64,000 nucleotides of DNA from Aminobacter anthyllidis (GCF_018555685.1 NZ_JAFLWW010000006.1:186001-250000), one strand, 5' to 3'; positions 1 through 7,832 are shown, counted from the first letter of the stretch. The notes: generated by a model not told the origin, from the letters alone. A program made the numbers and translations.

Positions 1-308
1 ATCGTCGAAATTGCCGGCAGGAATTCCTGCCCCAGCTCGGTCAGCCCGTATTCCACCGAAGGCGGCGATGTTGGCATCACGCGGCGCCAGACAGCACCCT
101 TCTGCTCAAGGTCGCGCAGCCGCGCGGTCAGCACCTTTGCCGACACCACGGGGATGTCGTGGCGCAGTTCGCCGAAGCGGCGCGGGCCCGCGCTGAGATA
201 CCAGATGATGTTGGGCGTCCAGGCGCCACCGAGCAGCGACATGCACTCGCTGAGCGGACAGGACTCAGGCGGCTCAGGGGCTCTGTTCTTGCGGACCTTC
301 AGGGCCAT
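1..308 (-). CDS. HxlR-family transcriptional regulator (3' end cut by window)
   Basis: The reverse strand reads from an ATG at 308 off the left edge without a stop, giving about 102 residues. The protein has the HxlR winged-helix pattern: an N-terminal CPLSECMSLLGGAWTPNIIW segment, then RRFGELRHDIPVVSAKVLTARLR-like recognition-helix residues, then the wing ending in EYGLTELGQEFLP. HxlR proteins are small DNA-binding regulators that often respond to electrophilic or oxidative stress and control a divergent neighbour. Here the neighbour is a glutathione transferase operon at 451, and the shared region carries GGTAAC/GTTACC palindromes. Family call is firm; ligand and target are inferred. Confidence 0.88.
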   Translation of the reverse strand, partial: MALKVRKNRAPEPPESCPLSECMSLLGGAWTPNIIWYLSAGPRRFGELRHDIPVVSAKVLTARLRDLEQKGAVWRRVMPTSPPSVEYGLTELGQEFLPAIST

Positions 309-314
309 GATCTT

Positions 315-393
315 GTTGAGTTACCTCCAGGACACCGGCGTTACCGCTTGGATACCTGAAAGTGAAGGTAACCTCAAGTTACCAGGTATCCAA
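315..393. promoter_or_regulatory. Nested inverted repeats, probable HxlR operator
   Basis: TTGGATACCTG (348-358) and CAGGTATCCAA (383-393) form a perfect 11-bp inverted repeat. Inside lies a second one, GGTAAC (367-372) with GTTACC (378-383). Two more GTTACC half-sites occur at 320-325 (within GTTGAGTTACC) and near 340. The sites fill the space between the divergent HxlR gene and the GST operon, where an autoregulated repressor would bind. Binding by this HxlR protein is inference. Confidence 0.65.
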
Positions 394-450
394 AGGTGAT
401 GGCGGTCTGCTAGCCATGCCACGTCAACCCGTGACGCAAGGAATGCATCC

Positions 451-1056
451 ATGAAACTCTATTATTCACCCGGCGCCTGCTCGCTTTCCCCGCATATCGT
501 GCTGCGCGAGCTGGGGCGTGATTTCGACATCGAGCGTGTCGACGTCGCCACCAAGGTGACCGAAAACGGTGCGGATTTCCGGGCGATCAACCCCAAAGGC
601 TACGTGCCGGCGCTTCAGCTCGCTGATGGCGAGGTGCTGACCGAGGGGGCCGCGATCGTCCAGTACCTCGCCGACAGCAATGCAGCGCGGCACCTGGCGC
701 CGGAGCCGGGTACGCTTGCGCGGGCCCGCCTGCAGGAGCACCTGAACTTCATCGCATCGGAACTGCACAAGGCTTTCGCGCCTCTGTTCCACGGTGCGAC
801 TGGCGAAGCGAGGGACGCGGCCGCGGCGAATGTCGGGCGGCGCCTCGACCATCTGGAAAAGCAGTTCTCGGACGGCCGTGCCTATCTGCTCGGCGACGGT
901 TTTTCGGTGGCGGATGCCTACCTCTTCGTCGTCGCCACCTGGACCGGCCCGACAGGGATCGGCCTGACGCAATGGCCGCGCCTGGCAGCCTTCGTCGAGC
1001 GCGTGCGCCAGCGTCCGTCGGTCGTGGCTGCCATGGCGGCGGAGGGACTGGCATGA
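451..1056 (+). CDS. Glutathione S-transferase, beta-like class
   Basis: The 201-residue protein conjugates or reduces electrophilic substrates with glutathione in the cytoplasm. The N-terminal thioredoxin-like domain has YYSPGACSLSPHI with Cys10 and Ser11, the arrangement of bacterial beta-class enzymes, the cis-proline in GYVPAL (Pro53), and LTEGAAI (63-69), which normally binds the glutathione gamma-glutamyl group. The rest is the helical C-terminal domain with the conserved FSVADAYLF motif. Its stop overlaps the next start as ATGA (1053-1056), so it is translationally coupled to the NTF2-like gene. Probably controlled by the divergent HxlR regulator. Substrate unknown. Confidence 0.9.
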   Translation: MKLYYSPGACSLSPHIVLRELGRDFDIERVDVATKVTENGADFRAINPKGYVPALQLADGEVLTEGAAIVQYLADSNAARHLAPEPGTLARARLQEHLNFIASELHKAFAPLFHGATGEARDAAAANVGRRLDHLEKQFSDGRAYLLGDGFSVADAYLFVVATWTGPTGIGLTQWPRLAAFVERVRQRPSVVAAMAAEGLA

Positions 1057-1448
1057 ACGTGATGACGGACCACGCCGCTGCCTATGCTGAAGTGGCCGCG
1101 GCGCTCGCGGACTATTTCGACGGGCTCCATTTCAGCGACACCGAACGGCTCAGGAAGATATTTCACCCCGAGGCGATCTACGCTTGCGCGACCGAGGGCA
1201 AGCTTTTGCATCTGACCATGGCGGAGTACTTCCCGATCGTCGACAAGCGGCCGTCGCCGGCCAGCCGCTCGGAGCCCAGGGTCGACCGCATCGTTTCGAT
1301 CGAGTTCGCCGGTCCGGTGACGGCCTTCGCCAAGCTCAACTGTGCCATCGGCCCGAAGCATTTCACCGACTTCCTGACGCTGGTGAAGCTCGATGGCCGC
1401 TGGCAGATCATGGCGAAGGTTTTTCACTTCGACCTGCAGTCGAACTGA
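1053..1448 (+). CDS. NTF2-like (putative lumazine-binding type) protein
   Basis: The 131-residue protein starts at the ATG overlapping the GST stop. It has the NTF2/SnoaL cone-shaped fold pattern: an N-terminal helix with AEVAAALADYFDGLHFSD, then FHPEAIYACATEGKLLHLTMAEYF, and C-terminal strands ending in GRWQIMAKVFHFDLQ. This resembles the putative lumazine-binding subgroup found beside small detoxification genes. Such proteins may be isomerases, hydrolases or ligand binders, so no reaction can be assigned. An upstream in-frame start inside the GST gene is less likely than this coupled ATG. Confidence 0.75.
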   Translation: MNVMTDHAAAYAEVAAALADYFDGLHFSDTERLRKIFHPEAIYACATEGKLLHLTMAEYFPIVDKRPSPASRSEPRVDRIVSIEFAGPVTAFAKLNCAIGPKHFTDFLTLVKLDGRWQIMAKVFHFDLQSN

Positions 1449-1472
1449 GTGGTTGGAAGCGAGCGCACAAGA

Positions 1473-1682
1473 ATGCCTTACGTCAATATCAAGATCACCC
1501 GCGAAGGCGTGACCCCGGAGCAGAAAGCCGCGCTGATCAAGGGAACCACCGATCTTCTCGTCGACGTCCTGGACAAGGATCCGGCGACTACATTCGTGGT
1601 TATAAATGAAGTCGATTTGGAGGATTGGGGCGTCGGCGGAATGCCGGTCGAACAGTACCGTCGCGCGCTCGGCAAGGGCTGA
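1473..1682 (+). CDS. 4-oxalocrotonate tautomerase family protein
   Basis: The 69-residue protein begins MPYVNIKITREG. Removal of Met would expose the catalytic Pro1 of the tautomerase superfamily, which fixes the start at 1473 rather than an in-frame GTG at 1449. The length fits the small 4-OT subunit, usually about 62 residues and hexameric. The tail is slightly extended (WGVGGMPVEQYRRAL). It is the last gene of the GST/NTF2-like operon, so the three proteins may act together on reactive keto or enol compounds; that link is inference. A strong hairpin with a T-run follows at 1874. Confidence 0.85.
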   Translation: MPYVNIKITREGVTPEQKAALIKGTTDLLVDVLDKDPATTFVVINEVDLEDWGVGGMPVEQYRRALGKG

Positions 1683-2026
1683 ACAGGGCGGCGGGCCGAT
1701 CACGCGCATGTTACAAAAGTGTAATCTTCGTGCCCTTGAATCGCCACGTTCAAAGGAACAAATGTAGGGCATCGGCAGTTTTTGCCGAAGTCCGGTCTCA
1801 GGCCCGTCCCCCGCCTATCCGGACCCTGCGGCAGCCTCATCCCCCTCTCCGGGCTGCCGCACCGTTTAAGAATGTGCCGCCGTGGCTCCCCCCTCCACCA
1901 CGGCGGCACTTTTTTGTCCACTTCACAGAGCTTTCGCAGCGTCGGCCACTGGCCCAATCCTGCCGTCTTTTCGTTTTCCTGTTGGCCAACTAGGTTGCGC
2001 CCCAGAAGAATCGAAAGGCACCCCAA
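1683..2026. other. Gene-free interval with one terminator
   Basis: The 344 bases between the tautomerase and M20 peptidase genes hold a strong hairpin terminator (1874-1915) and, near the right end, the AAAGG ribosome-binding site of the peptidase at about 2014-2018. I see no convincing coding region: the open frames on both strands are low-complexity and lack start-site signals. Confidence 0.6.
1874..1915 (+). terminator. Intrinsic terminator of the GST operon
   Basis: GTGCCGCCGTGG (1874-1885) and CCACGGCGGCAC (1898-1909) form a perfect 12-bp stem with a 12-nt loop, followed by six T residues (1910-1915). It lies about 190 bases after the tautomerase stop on the same strand. Confidence 0.85.
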
Positions 2027-3418
2027 ATGTCCGCTGTCGCACCCGTTCTAGATCGCCTCGACAAGAATCTCGACCAGTCCCTGGAGCGCCTTTTCGAGCT
2101 GCTTCGCCTCAAGTCGATCTCCACCGACCCGGCCTTTGCAGGCGACTGCCGCAAGGCCGCCGAATGGCTGGTCGCCGACCTCAAGACCATCGGCTTCGAC
2201 GCCAGCGTGCGCGACACGCCGGGCCACCCGATGGTCGTCGCCCACCATGACGGCCCCGAAGGCTCGCCGCATGTGCTGTTCTACGGCCACTACGACGTCC
2301 AGCCGGTCGACCCGCTGAACCTGTGGGAGGACGATCCCTTCGATCCCAAGATCAAGGAGATCGCGGGCGGTATCAAGGTCATCACCGGTCGCGGCTCTTC
2401 CGACGACAAGGGCCAGCTGATGCTGTTCGTCGAGGCCTGCCGGGCCTGGAAGGACGTGCATGGTGGCCTGCCGTGCAGGATCACGCTTTTGTTCGAGGGC
2501 GAGGAGGAGTCGGGTTCGCCGTCGCTCAAGCCGTTTCTCGAGGCCAATGCCGAGGAGCTGAAGGCCGACTTCGCCATGGTCTGCGACACCGGCATGTGGG
2601 ACCGCGAGACACCGGCGATCTGCGTCGGCCTGCGCGGCCTTGTCGGCGAGGAGGTGATCGTGAAGGCCGCCGACCGCGACCTGCATTCGGGCGAATATGG
2701 CGGTGCTGCCGCCAACCCGGTGCGCATCCTCGCCAAGATCCTGGCCGCCATCCACGACGACGATGGCAGTGTCACCATTCCCGGCTTCTATGACGGTGTC
2801 GAGGAGACGCCCTCGCAAGTGCTGAAGTCGTGGGAAACGCTCGGCGAGACCGCCGAGAACTTCCTCGGCGAGATCGGCCTGTCGATTCCTTCCGGCGAAA
2901 AGGGCCGCTCGGTGCTCGAGCTGGTGTGGGCCCGCCCGACCGCCGAGTTCAACGGCATATCAGGCGGCTACACCGGCAAGGGTTTCAAGACGGTCATCGC
3001 GGCGGAAGCTTCCGCCAAGGTGTCGTTCCGCCTCGTGCACAAGCAGGACCCCGAGAAGATCCGCGCCGCCTTCCGCGCGTTCGTCAGGGCACGCATCCCG
3101 GCCGATTGCAGCGTCGAGTTCCACGAGCATGGCGCCGGGCCGGCGATCCAGCTGTCTTATGACTCGCCGTTCCTCGCCAAGGCCAAGGACGCGCTGTCGG
3201 ACGAGTGGCCGAAGCCTGCAGTCATGCTCGCCATGGGCGGCTCGATCCCGATCGTCGGCGACTTCCAGACCTTGCTCGGCATGGAGTCGCTTTTGGTCGG
3301 TTTCGCCCTGCCCGACGACCGCATCCATTCGCCAAACGAGAAGTACGACCTAGCCTCGTTCCACAAGGGCCAGCGCTCCTGGGCCCGCATTCTCGACGCC
3401 TTGACCAAGCGTAGCTGA
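2027..3418 (+). CDS. M20-family metallodipeptidase
   Basis: The 463-residue cytoplasmic di-zinc peptidase belongs to the carnosinase/DapE-like M20 family. Metal and catalytic motifs are present in order: GHYDVQP (His88, catalytic-loop Asp90), SSDDKG with bridging Asp126, EGEEESGS (general base Glu160, metal Glu161), CDTGMW (Asp187), then HSGEYGG (His220) at the start of the inserted dimerisation domain, and a C-terminal RIHSPNEKYD metal histidine. Length is usual for the family. Start chosen for the AAAGG at about ten bases upstream. Exact peptide specificity cannot be read from sequence; it could equally process N-acylated amino acids. Confidence 0.92.
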   Translation: MSAVAPVLDRLDKNLDQSLERLFELLRLKSISTDPAFAGDCRKAAEWLVADLKTIGFDASVRDTPGHPMVVAHHDGPEGSPHVLFYGHYDVQPVDPLNLWEDDPFDPKIKEIAGGIKVITGRGSSDDKGQLMLFVEACRAWKDVHGGLPCRITLLFEGEEESGSPSLKPFLEANAEELKADFAMVCDTGMWDRETPAICVGLRGLVGEEVIVKAADRDLHSGEYGGAAANPVRILAKILAAIHDDDGSVTIPGFYDGVEETPSQVLKSWETLGETAENFLGEIGLSIPSGEKGRSVLELVWARPTAEFNGISGGYTGKGFKTVIAAEASAKVSFRLVHKQDPEKIRAAFRAFVRARIPADCSVEFHEHGAGPAIQLSYDSPFLAKAKDALSDEWPKPAVMLAMGGSIPIVGDFQTLLGMESLLVGFALPDDRIHSPNEKYDLASFHKGQRSWARILDALTKRS

Positions 3419-3430
3419 GCTCGAAGCCAA

Positions 3431-3490
3431 GGTTTCTGTTGATTTTTTCTCCGATCGCGGCAAGTGAGAAACCAAGCCGCGATCGGAGAA
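3431..3490 (+). promoter_or_regulatory. Perfect hairpin sequestering the RNase D ribosome-binding site
   Basis: TTCTCCGATCGCGGC (3447-3461) and GCCGCGATCGGAGAA (3476-3490) form a perfect 15-bp stem with a 14-nt loop. The right arm contains the GGAG Shine-Dalgarno (3485-3488) of the gene starting at 3495, so the folded mRNA would hide it. A second pairing, GGTTTCT (3431-3437) with AGAAACC (3467-3473), crosses the first and could form a pseudoknot or alternative fold. The T-run lies before the stem on this strand, so it is not an intrinsic terminator. Confidence 0.6.
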
Positions 3491-3494
3491 GACA

Positions 3495-4112
3495 ATGACC
3501 ATCCGTTTCCACAAGAACGACCTGCCCGACCTCACCCATTACAATGTCGATGCGGTTGCCATCGACACCGAGACGCTGGGCCTGAACCCGCATCGCGACC
3601 GCCTCTGCGTCGTCCAGATCTCGCCTGGCGACGGCACCGCCGACGTCATCCAGATCGCGCCCGGGCAGAAGAAGGCGCCGAACCTCGTCAGCCTGCTCAA
3701 GAACCGCAAGGTGACGAAGCTGTTCCACTTCGGCCGCTTCGACATCGCCGTGCTCTACAACGCCTTCGGCGTCATGGCCGAGCCGGTGTTCTGCACCAAG
3801 ATTGCCTCGCGCCTGACCCGTACCTATACCGATCGCCACGGCCTCAAGGACATCTGCAACGAGCTTTTGGGCGTCAGCCTGTCGAAGCAGCAGCAGTCGT
3901 CCGACTGGGCAGCCGAGACGCTGTCGCCCGAGCAGCTGGAGTATGCCGCCTCGGACGTGCTCTACCTGCACCGTCTGCGCGACGTGCTGGCCGGCAGGCT
4001 TGAACGCGATGGCCGTGCCAGCGAGGCCGAGGCCTGCTTCCGCTTCCTGCCCGTCCGCGCCAAGCTCGACCTGATGGGCTGGGACGAAGAAGACATCTTC
4101 GCGCATAGCTGA
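3495..4112 (+). CDS. Ribonuclease D-type 3'-5' exonuclease (single domain)
   Basis: The 205-residue protein is a DEDDy exonuclease that trims 3' ends of structured RNAs such as tRNA precursors. Exo I is DTETLG (Asp24, Glu26), Exo II is FHFGRFD (Asp83), and Exo III is YAASD (Tyr150, Asp154). It is only the exonuclease module: the HRDC domains of classical RNase D (about 370 residues) are absent, as in the short RNase D-like proteins common in alphaproteobacteria. The start at 3495 has GGAG six bases upstream, and that site is buried in a hairpin, which suggests translational control. Confidence 0.9.
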   Translation: MTIRFHKNDLPDLTHYNVDAVAIDTETLGLNPHRDRLCVVQISPGDGTADVIQIAPGQKKAPNLVSLLKNRKVTKLFHFGRFDIAVLYNAFGVMAEPVFCTKIASRLTRTYTDRHGLKDICNELLGVSLSKQQQSSDWAAETLSPEQLEYAASDVLYLHRLRDVLAGRLERDGRASEAEACFRFLPVRAKLDLMGWDEEDIFAHS

Positions 4113-4133
4113 CGTTGCGGCAGGTTTTTTGAG

Positions 4134-4159
4134 GGAACGAAGCGACGGTGTTGGCCGTT
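4134..4159 (+). promoter_or_regulatory. EcfG-type general stress promoter
   Basis: GGAAC (4134-4138), a 17-base spacer, and CGTT (4156-4159) match the alphaproteobacterial EcfG (sigma-EcfG) consensus exactly. It sits 35 bases upstream of the DUF883 gene start at 4194, so this small membrane protein is probably stress induced. Confidence 0.75.
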
Positions 4160-4193
4160 TGGGCTGTGTAATCTAGTGAAAGGATGCACCCGA

Positions 4194-4493
4194 ATGGCCA
4201 CGACCCGTGAAGAAATCCAGACCGAGCTTGAAGACCAGGTTTCCCAGCTGACCAAGCAGGTCGCTTCCTTGACCAAGGCTATGTCCAAGCGCGGCTCAGC
4301 CGCGCTCGCAGACAGCCGCGAGAGCGCCTCCGAGCTCTATGAGGGCTTCTACGACCGCTTTACCGAGGCCCTGCCGGCGATGCGCAAGCAGGCGCGCGTG
4401 GCGCAGAAGACCGCCCAGGACAACCCGATGACGACCGCGCTCGTGGGCGTTGCTGTGTTTGGCCTTCTCGCCGCACTACTCAGCCGTCGCTGA
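4194..4493 (+). CDS. ElaB/YqjD/DUF883-type membrane-anchored protein
   Basis: The 99-residue protein has a long charged amphipathic helix (roughly 1-75, heptad-like EIQTELEDQVSQLTKQVASL) and ends in one transmembrane helix (TTALVGVAVFGLLAALL) with a short basic SRR tail, the C-tail-anchored layout of the ElaB/YqjD/DUF883 group. Family members YqjD and ElaB of E. coli associate with ribosomes at the inner membrane in stationary phase. The start at 4194 has AAAGGA ten bases upstream; an in-frame GTG at 4176 is less likely. An EcfG promoter immediately upstream fits a stationary or stress role. Confidence 0.8.
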   Translation: MATTREEIQTELEDQVSQLTKQVASLTKAMSKRGSAALADSRESASELYEGFYDRFTEALPAMRKQARVAQKTAQDNPMTTALVGVAVFGLLAALLSRR

Positions 4494-4567
4494 CAATTGC
4501 CGCCCGCGTGGCTTTACCGGGCCGCGCGGACGTCTATCGTTGCAGGGCAGAATCCGAGGGGAACTCC

Positions 4568-4816
4568 ATGAGCGCCAAATTGCCGATCGCCACCGCGCCT
4601 ACCGATGGCACGAAGGTAACAGTCTACTGGACCGACCGCGACGGCCAGGAAAATGAATCGGTCGCGCAATACAGGTCGCTCGCCCGGCTGAAGGTTGCCG
4701 GCGGGCAGTGGGACGACAGCGACGAAGGCTGGTGGGCCTATGTCGACAGCGACACCCAGAAACGTATCGTCCCGCACTCGTGGTCCAAGGCTGGCGGCGA
4801 CGACGACGACGAATAG
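4568..4816 (+). CDS. Small conserved-looking protein, function unknown
   Basis: The 82-residue soluble protein begins MSAKLPIATAPTDGTKVTVYW after GAGGGGAA. It reads as a small beta-rich domain: IATAPTDGTKVTVYW, a DSDEGWWAYVDSDTQ segment, and an acidic DDDDE tail. The pattern of a P-T-D-G-x-x-V turn followed by tryptophans in DEGWWAYV resembles short proteins that describe or bind phage- or surface-type ligands, but I do not recognise the family. No signal peptide. It lies between the DUF883 gene and another small gene on the same strand, 74 and 36 bases away. Confidence 0.6.
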   Translation: MSAKLPIATAPTDGTKVTVYWTDRDGQENESVAQYRSLARLKVAGGQWDDSDEGWWAYVDSDTQKRIVPHSWSKAGGDDDDE

Positions 4817-4852
4817 GCGTATGCTCTGGGTTGCCAGCCAGGAGAAACAGCC

Positions 4853-5056
4853 ATGGCCGCCGAAAAACCCGATCGAAAAGAACATGAGTTCATGGTCGCG
4901 GCTGTCGAGCCGGCCAAGGACGATACGCTTGATGGTGTCGCGGTGACGCTTGTCGATGCCCGCGGCGGCCGCGTTCGCCTGCACATGGACACCGACATGG
5001 CCGAGATCCTGCGCGAGCGTATTTCGGCTGCGCTAAGCAAGACGGTCGGGCCGTAA
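4853..5056 (+). CDS. Small hypothetical protein
   Basis: The 67-residue protein starts at an ATG eight bases after a CAGGAGAAA ribosome-binding site. It has a charged N-terminus (KPDRKEHEF), a predicted beta hairpin (DGVAVTLVDARGGRVRLHMD) and a C-terminal helix (MAEILRERISAALSKTV). No membrane segment, signal peptide or cysteine. I do not recognise a named family. Codon use matches its neighbours and it is 36 bases after the preceding small gene, so the two may be co-transcribed. Confidence 0.55.
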   Translation: MAAEKPDRKEHEFMVAAVEPAKDDTLDGVAVTLVDARGGRVRLHMDTDMAEILRERISAALSKTVGP

Positions 5057-5183
5057 GTTCTTGCCCCCATCCTCCGGTAGCCTGAGCAAGCCCGAAACAA
5101 TTCGAAAAATCCTTTGAACCTTTTCCTGCCCCACGACGACCCAGTCTCGTGAGGTGGGAAATTTCATTTCAAAGGAGAGAACC

Positions 5184-5426
5184 GTGAGTGCACTTCGTAA
5201 CATCATTCTGGCCGTCGTCGCCGCTTCGGCGGTGACCGCGTGTCAGTCGACCGAGATCCGCCGCTGCGAATGGAAGCCGAAGGATCCGCGCTATCTGCAA
5301 AGCAGCAATTGCTGCGACAAGAACGATCCGTCGAGCCCTTGCCACAAGGGCAGCGACAAGCCGGATCGCCCCGACAAGCCGGACAAGCCGAACGACCCGG
5401 GTCCGAATGATCCGATCCCCGGTTGA
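5184..5426 (+). CDS. Small proline/aspartate-rich lipoprotein
   Basis: A GTG start at 5184 follows AAAGGAGAGA and gives 80 residues. The N-terminus is a lipoprotein signal (SALRNIILAVVAASAVTAC) with lipobox VTAC, so the mature protein would be acylated on that cysteine. Mature residues include four further cysteines (one in RRCEW, a CC pair, one in SPCHK) and a tail of short DKPDRPDKPDKPNDPG-type repeats, likely an extended spacer. The upstream ATG at 5154 would put ten extra residues before the signal and lacks a site. Envelope location is supported; function is unknown. Confidence 0.72.
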   Translation: MSALRNIILAVVAASAVTACQSTEIRRCEWKPKDPRYLQSSNCCDKNDPSSPCHKGSDKPDRPDKPDKPNDPGPNDPIPG

Positions 5427-5446
5427 TCGAGGCTGCTTCATTGGGC

Positions 5447-5473
5447 GCCGCCGTTCGAATGAACGGCGGCTTT
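5447..5473 (+). terminator. Hairpin terminator after the lipoprotein gene
   Basis: GCCGCCGTTC (5447-5456) and GAACGGCGGC (5461-5470) form a perfect 10-bp stem with a four-base GAAT loop followed by TTT. The T-run is short, so termination may be partial. Confidence 0.65.
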
Positions 5474-5594
5474 GCCATGTTGCCCCTGCTTCCGGTGAGA
5501 CGGCAGGCGATGCTTTGCCCACAGGTGGCGAGCCCGCCTGACTTAACGCCCCCTTAAATCGCCGCATTTACTGTCCAACCGGAACGCCATTGGC

Positions 5595-7832
5595 ATGGGG
5601 GCCGGACAAGCAGGTATGGCGAACCGGAACGACAGACGCATCGAGCCCAGCTTCGACGGACCGCGCAATGCTGCGGACGACGATGACTTTTCGGTGCGCG
5701 AGGAGGATCGCGTCGTGCCCAGCCGCCGCAAAGCCCCGGCCAAGCGTAAATCTTCCAAGGCGCGCGCCACACCGCGCGGCCGCTCGCGCAAGCCCAAGCG
5801 CGGCCTGTTCGGCATCTTCGGCCGGCTGGTCTACTGGTGTTTCGTTCTCGCCATCTGGGGCGGCATCGCCGCCGCCGGCATCGTCGTCTACTACGGCGCC
5901 AAGATGCCGAGCTCGACGACCTGGGCCATTCCCGACCGCTCGCCCAACATCAAGATCGTCGGCGTCGACGGCCAGCTCGTCGCCAATCGCGGCATGACCG
6001 GTGGCGAGGCCGTCGGCCTGCACCAGATGTCGCCTTACATCCCGCAAGCGGTGATCGCGATCGAGGACAAGCGTTTCTATTCGCATTTCGGCTTCGATCC
6101 CATCGGCCTGGCGCGCGCCGTGTCGACGCGGTTTCTCAACGGCCGCTTCACCCAGGGCGGCTCGACGCTGACCCAGCAGCTGGCCAAGAACCTGTTTTTG
6201 AAGCCCGACCGCACGCTGGAGCGCAAGGTCCAGGAAGTGCTTCTGGCGATGTGGCTGGAGCAGAAGCACACCAAGGACCAGATCCTTGAAATGTATCTCA
6301 ACCGGGTGTTCTTCGGCTCCGGTTCCTATGGCGTCGAGGCCGCGTCGCGCCGCTATTTCGGCAAGTCCTCGCGTGACGTGACGCTGGCCGAGGCGGCCTT
6401 GCTCGCCGGCCTGCTCAAGGCGCCGTCACGCCTGTCACCGGCACGCGACCCCAAGGCTGCCGGCGACCGCGCCCAGCTGGTGCTGGGGGCGATGCGCGAC
6501 CAGGGCATGATCGGCGAGAAAGAACTGGCCAACGCCATGATCGCGCCGGCGACCCGTGTCGCCTCGTTCTGGACCGGTTCGGAAAACTACGTCGCCGACC
6601 GCGTCATGCAGGAGCTTCCCGAGCTCATTGGCGAGGTGCAGTCCGACATCGTCGTCGACACGACAGTCGACATGACGCTGCAGGAGCTGGCCGAGAAATC
6701 GATCCGCCGCCTGATCGACGAGAATGGCCAGAAGCTGAATGTCAGCCAGGGCGCGCTGGTGTCGATCGACAATTCGGGCGCCGTGCGCGCCATGGTCGGC
6801 GGCTACGACTATTCGACAAGCCAGTTCGACCGCGCCTCCGAGGCGCGGCGCCAGCCGGGCTCGGCCTTCAAGCCGTTCGTCTACATGGCGGCGCTCGAGC
6901 AGGGCCGCACGCCCGACAGCATGCGCAACGACGCGCCGATCAAGATCGGCAAGTGGACGCCGGAAAACTACAACGGCAAATATTATGGCCGGGTGACGCT
7001 GAAGACGGCATTGGCGAAATCGCTGAACTCGGTGGCGGCACAGCTGGCCATGGAAGTCGGGCCGAACGCGGTCGTCGAAGCCGCCCATCGCATGGGCATC
7101 GAATCCGAGCTGCAGCCCAACGTCTCGATCTCACTCGGCACCTCCGAAGTGACGCCGCTGGAACTCACGGCTGCCTACGTTCCCTTCGCCAATGGCGGCT
7201 ATCGCCCCGAGGTGCATATCATCCGCCGCGTCACCACCACCGAAGGCAAGGTGCTGTATGAGAACACCGCCGGCGGTGGCCCGCGTGTCATCAGCCCCGA
7301 GGTCGTCGGTATGATGAACGCGATGATGACCGGTGCGGTCGAGGAGGGCACGGCCAAGAAGGCCGCCTTCGCCTGGCCCGCTGCCGGCAAGACCGGCACC
7401 AGCCAGAACTCGCGCGATGCCTGGTTCGTCGGCTTCACCGCCAACCTGACCACCGGCGTGTGGTTCGGCAATGACGACGGCAAGCCGATGAAGAAGGTTA
7501 CCGGCGGAGCACTTCCGGCGCTGGCCTGGCATGAATTCATGGTGGCGGCCCACGAGGGCGTGCCGATGGCGGCCTTGCCCGGCTCGTGGACTCCAGGCAG
7601 CGTGGCGCCCGAGGTTGCGGTGGAAAGCCAGCCGCTCGACGAAAACACCTTCCCTGCGGCACCCCAGCCGGTGCAAAAGCCGCGCCCCGCGCAGCAGGTC
7701 GGCGCCGCCCCCCGGGTGGAACAGGAGCAGTCCTCGACCGCCTCCATTCGCCGCCCGGTTCCTCCAGGCGAAGTCGGCGGCCCGACCCAACGTCGCGAGA
7801 CGTCGATCCTCGACGTGTTGCTGGGGAACTAG
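5595..7832 (+). CDS. Penicillin-binding protein 1A, bifunctional
   Basis: The 745-residue class A PBP polymerises and crosslinks peptidoglycan. A basic cytoplasmic N-terminus (about 1-76) precedes one transmembrane helix (77-99). The GT51 glycosyltransferase domain shows AIEDKRFYSHFG (catalytic Glu157) and FTQGGSTLTQQLAKN (187-199). The transpeptidase domain has SAFK (Ser423 nucleophile, Lys426), SLN (476-478) and KTGT (599-602). A proline-rich low-complexity tail follows (about 640-730). An alternative start at 5616 would remove seven residues; neither has a strong ribosome-binding site. Named as PBP1A by domain layout. Confidence 0.93.
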   Translation: MGAGQAGMANRNDRRIEPSFDGPRNAADDDDFSVREEDRVVPSRRKAPAKRKSSKARATPRGRSRKPKRGLFGIFGRLVYWCFVLAIWGGIAAAGIVVYYGAKMPSSTTWAIPDRSPNIKIVGVDGQLVANRGMTGGEAVGLHQMSPYIPQAVIAIEDKRFYSHFGFDPIGLARAVSTRFLNGRFTQGGSTLTQQLAKNLFLKPDRTLERKVQEVLLAMWLEQKHTKDQILEMYLNRVFFGSGSYGVEAASRRYFGKSSRDVTLAEAALLAGLLKAPSRLSPARDPKAAGDRAQLVLGAMRDQGMIGEKELANAMIAPATRVASFWTGSENYVADRVMQELPELIGEVQSDIVVDTTVDMTLQELAEKSIRRLIDENGQKLNVSQGALVSIDNSGAVRAMVGGYDYSTSQFDRASEARRQPGSAFKPFVYMAALEQGRTPDSMRNDAPIKIGKWTPENYNGKYYGRVTLKTALAKSLNSVAAQLAMEVGPNAVVEAAHRMGIESELQPNVSISLGTSEVTPLELTAAYVPFANGGYRPEVHIIRRVTTTEGKVLYENTAGGGPRVISPEVVGMMNAMMTGAVEEGTAKKAAFAWPAAGKTGTSQNSRDAWFVGFTANLTTGVWFGNDDGKPMKKVTGGALPALAWHEFMVAAHEGVPMAALPGSWTPGSVAPEVAVESQPLDENTFPAAPQPVQKPRPAQQVGAAPRVEQEQSSTASIRRPVPPGEVGGPTQRRETSILDVLLGN

